From positions 248,001 to 312,000 of the forward strand of contig NZ_JAJONF010000003.1 in assembly GCF_021462265.1 (NCBI RefSeq): a stretch of 64,000 bases of DNA. The letters are read 5' to 3'. Position numbers and translations under genes: made by a program. Position 1 is the stretch's first letter. Every line of letters starts with the position of its first letter. The notes under the pieces are model-generated. The model was not told the origin of the DNA. It ran no database searches and worked only from the letters and a program-made list of their open reading frames with translations. Positions 63,801 to 64,000 of the stretch are shown here, piece after piece. This DNA is from Streptomyces shenzhenensis (GTDB taxonomy: Bacteria > Actinomycetota > Actinomycetes > Streptomycetales > Streptomycetaceae).

Positions 63801-64000
63801 CCCGGGCGTGCTGTACTCCTATGCCTCCCAGCCGATCAGCTCGGGGCAGGCGGCCGGCTTCTACACGCCGTCCATCTACGTCGGCACCGACGGCAAGCTG
63901 AACGCCGAGTTCTGGTACAGCGGCGGCGCGAACCCGATCCAGACCTCCGCCTCGGTCGCCGACGGCAAGTGGCACCACGTGGTGCTGTCCGCCGCGGGCA
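60868..64000 (+). CDS. Giant secreted RHS-type protein with DNRLRE and LamG modules (partial)
   Basis: The open frame runs from the GTG at 60868 (GGAG seven bases upstream) through base 64000, giving at least 1,044 residues. The N-terminus is a long signal peptide (basic RFRSLRRARSARR, then LFALVGLALTLTTQEAAAQ). Residues about 367-541 form a DNRLRE-like domain (TYVESGYAAQDRSYEQTIKVG). An RHS-associated region begins near residue 681 (SLDVERDYNSRDPRSTGAFG) with YD-like motifs (LTSVTDANGRSMNLTW). A LamG-like lectin domain begins near residue 891 (PHAYWPLSESSGATT). Such proteins in Streptomyces are polymorphic toxins with a variable C-terminal tip and a downstream immunity gene. Both would lie beyond this window. 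Confidence 0.85.
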   Translation, partial: MRFRSLRRARSARRTGRVRRCAALFALVGLALTLTTQEAAAQGMELGAVQLPSLSMKSLASWFEDPHWGKLPHQESGTAAGLKHHVSAQATAAHRGAGQKPGKGHGELAAYHAHNARPARGTSGGGHFDPKTSKLSPTKSSRTETVYHNADGSTTREMYTSPVNYQMGKGRWAPIDVDVRAGPGGRWYEKANSVAVDFAAKATDSALASLADGKGHRIAYALKGAAPVKGTADGSTVTYHDVLADTDLALTPTATGVKESVVLSSADAGNTWTFPLTLKGLTPVQQKNGWTDLRDSAGSTVERIPPAYAFDSKVNPRSGDPATTHDVTTKLVHTDSGYALKITLDADWLLSTKRVFPVTVDPTVDDGWTTTYVESGYAAQDRSYEQTIKVGSYDSGTHSAISFVNHWDTAWDASGATVTESHLDIFDTWAATCTAERFDVALVTAAWSPESATSYPGPAKGSSIGNVTPSVPNACANTAADRTVGDWVQVPLSTSAVQGWFSGTAADYGLAVYASTSDTLHWKQFGSFNDPALGPHILVTYTGNTAPQLYEQFPADNAVEYTTTPELTAWAGGANSTSGSSNQYLFRVYDSSGTKVADSGLVSTGDWTVPAGQLAWNKSYTWTAQAYDSSTGLYSTATSYALSVEVPQTVITSGLSQNSSDHGFDATSRNYTTNDTDASISTVGPSLDVERDYNSRDPRSTGAFGAGWSSIFDARAAEHYTASGAVSSVLVTYPDGSEVGYGKNSDGTFTPGNGRFATFKSVTGGYTLTDKDDTVYTFTQSLGSGAYGLTSVTDANGRSMNLTWTSGHITKMTSAVSNRSLSLTWSTPSGASAAHVATVTTDPVTPGNSSTTETWNYGYTGDQLTTVCSPVSTTKCTTYGYTSGSPYQTASLDLDPHAYWPLSESSGATTAKDAVVANEGTTDATYENVTPGGTGPLTGSSAPAATFNGTTSDISLPKNLGNDTDSGAISLWFKTSAGPGVLYSYASQPISSGQAAGFYTPSIYVGTDGKLNAEFWYSGGANPIQTSASVADGKWHHVVLSAAG

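Noticed and set aside
60880..63978. 1,032-codon minus-strand open frame opposite the RHS gene
   Set aside because: Gly/Val/Arg-rich antisense frame; the plus strand has a signal peptide, a ribosome site and clear domains.

Overview
This window is chromosomal core DNA from a Streptomyces. The evidence is very high GC with strong third-position GC bias, frequent GTG starts, an SsgA-family sporulation gene, a galT-galE-galK operon, and the actinobacterial block tatD-rpfB-ksgA-ispE. From memory, the gene order follows the S. coelicolor SCO3158 to SCO3109 region (ssgE to mfd) closely, so most genes are vertically inherited housekeeping genes. No rRNA, CRISPR array, insertion sequence or biosynthetic cluster is visible.

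Layout. 1-5.8 kb: beta-lactamase-fold hydrolase (cut by the window edge), ssgE, two tandem penicillin-binding proteins and a membrane-anchored unknown. 5.9-13.9 kb: pmt, rsmI, a zinc-ribbon protein, tatD, rpfB, ksgA, ispE. 14-21 kb: ankyrin/HEAT protein, Uup-like ABC-F ATPase, two tandem PQQ-propeller membrane proteins. 21-29 kb: an atypical LuxR-type response regulator, a sodium/solute symporter divergent from galTEK, a GNAT enzyme and a second LuxR-type regulator. 29-33 kb: tamR/tam/VOC with a clear MarR operator, a CsbD-like protein, and a fatty-acid desaturase-TetR operon with twin palindromic boxes. 33-41 kb: ppc, pth, rplY (ctc), prs, glmU, tRNA-Gln. 41-50 kb: a tRNA-adjacent HTH/LAGLIDADG-like protein, an orphan sensor kinase, then a four-gene SUKH/deaminase/nuclease block, an ECF sigma relic and a DivIVA-like coiled-coil protein. 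50-64 kb: DHA2 efflux pump, MacB-type ABC transporter, mfd, a secreted HNH lipoprotein, and the N-terminal 1,044 codons of a giant RHS/LamG secreted protein that runs off the end.

The strongest candidate for an under-described system is the SUKH block at 43.4-48.7 kb. It holds a SUKH-3 protein, a stand-alone YwqJ-type deaminase with intact CAE and PCxxC motifs, a protein joining a WHH-type HNH nuclease domain to a SUKH-1 domain, and a protein joining an Imm35-like domain, a long Pro/Gly-rich linker, a deaminase-like domain and a SUKH-4 domain. Toxin-type and immunity-type modules thus sit side by side or within one polypeptide, with no visible secretion signals. This suggests an intracellular conflict or defence role rather than export.

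Other notable features are several probable leaderless starts (rsmI, tatD, ksgA, the sensor kinase), clustered GGGGGCACC hairpin repeats, an exact 26-bp interspersed repeat in two opposed copies, a 32-bp tandem repeat between pth and rplY, and a MerR-like operator with no MerR gene in view.
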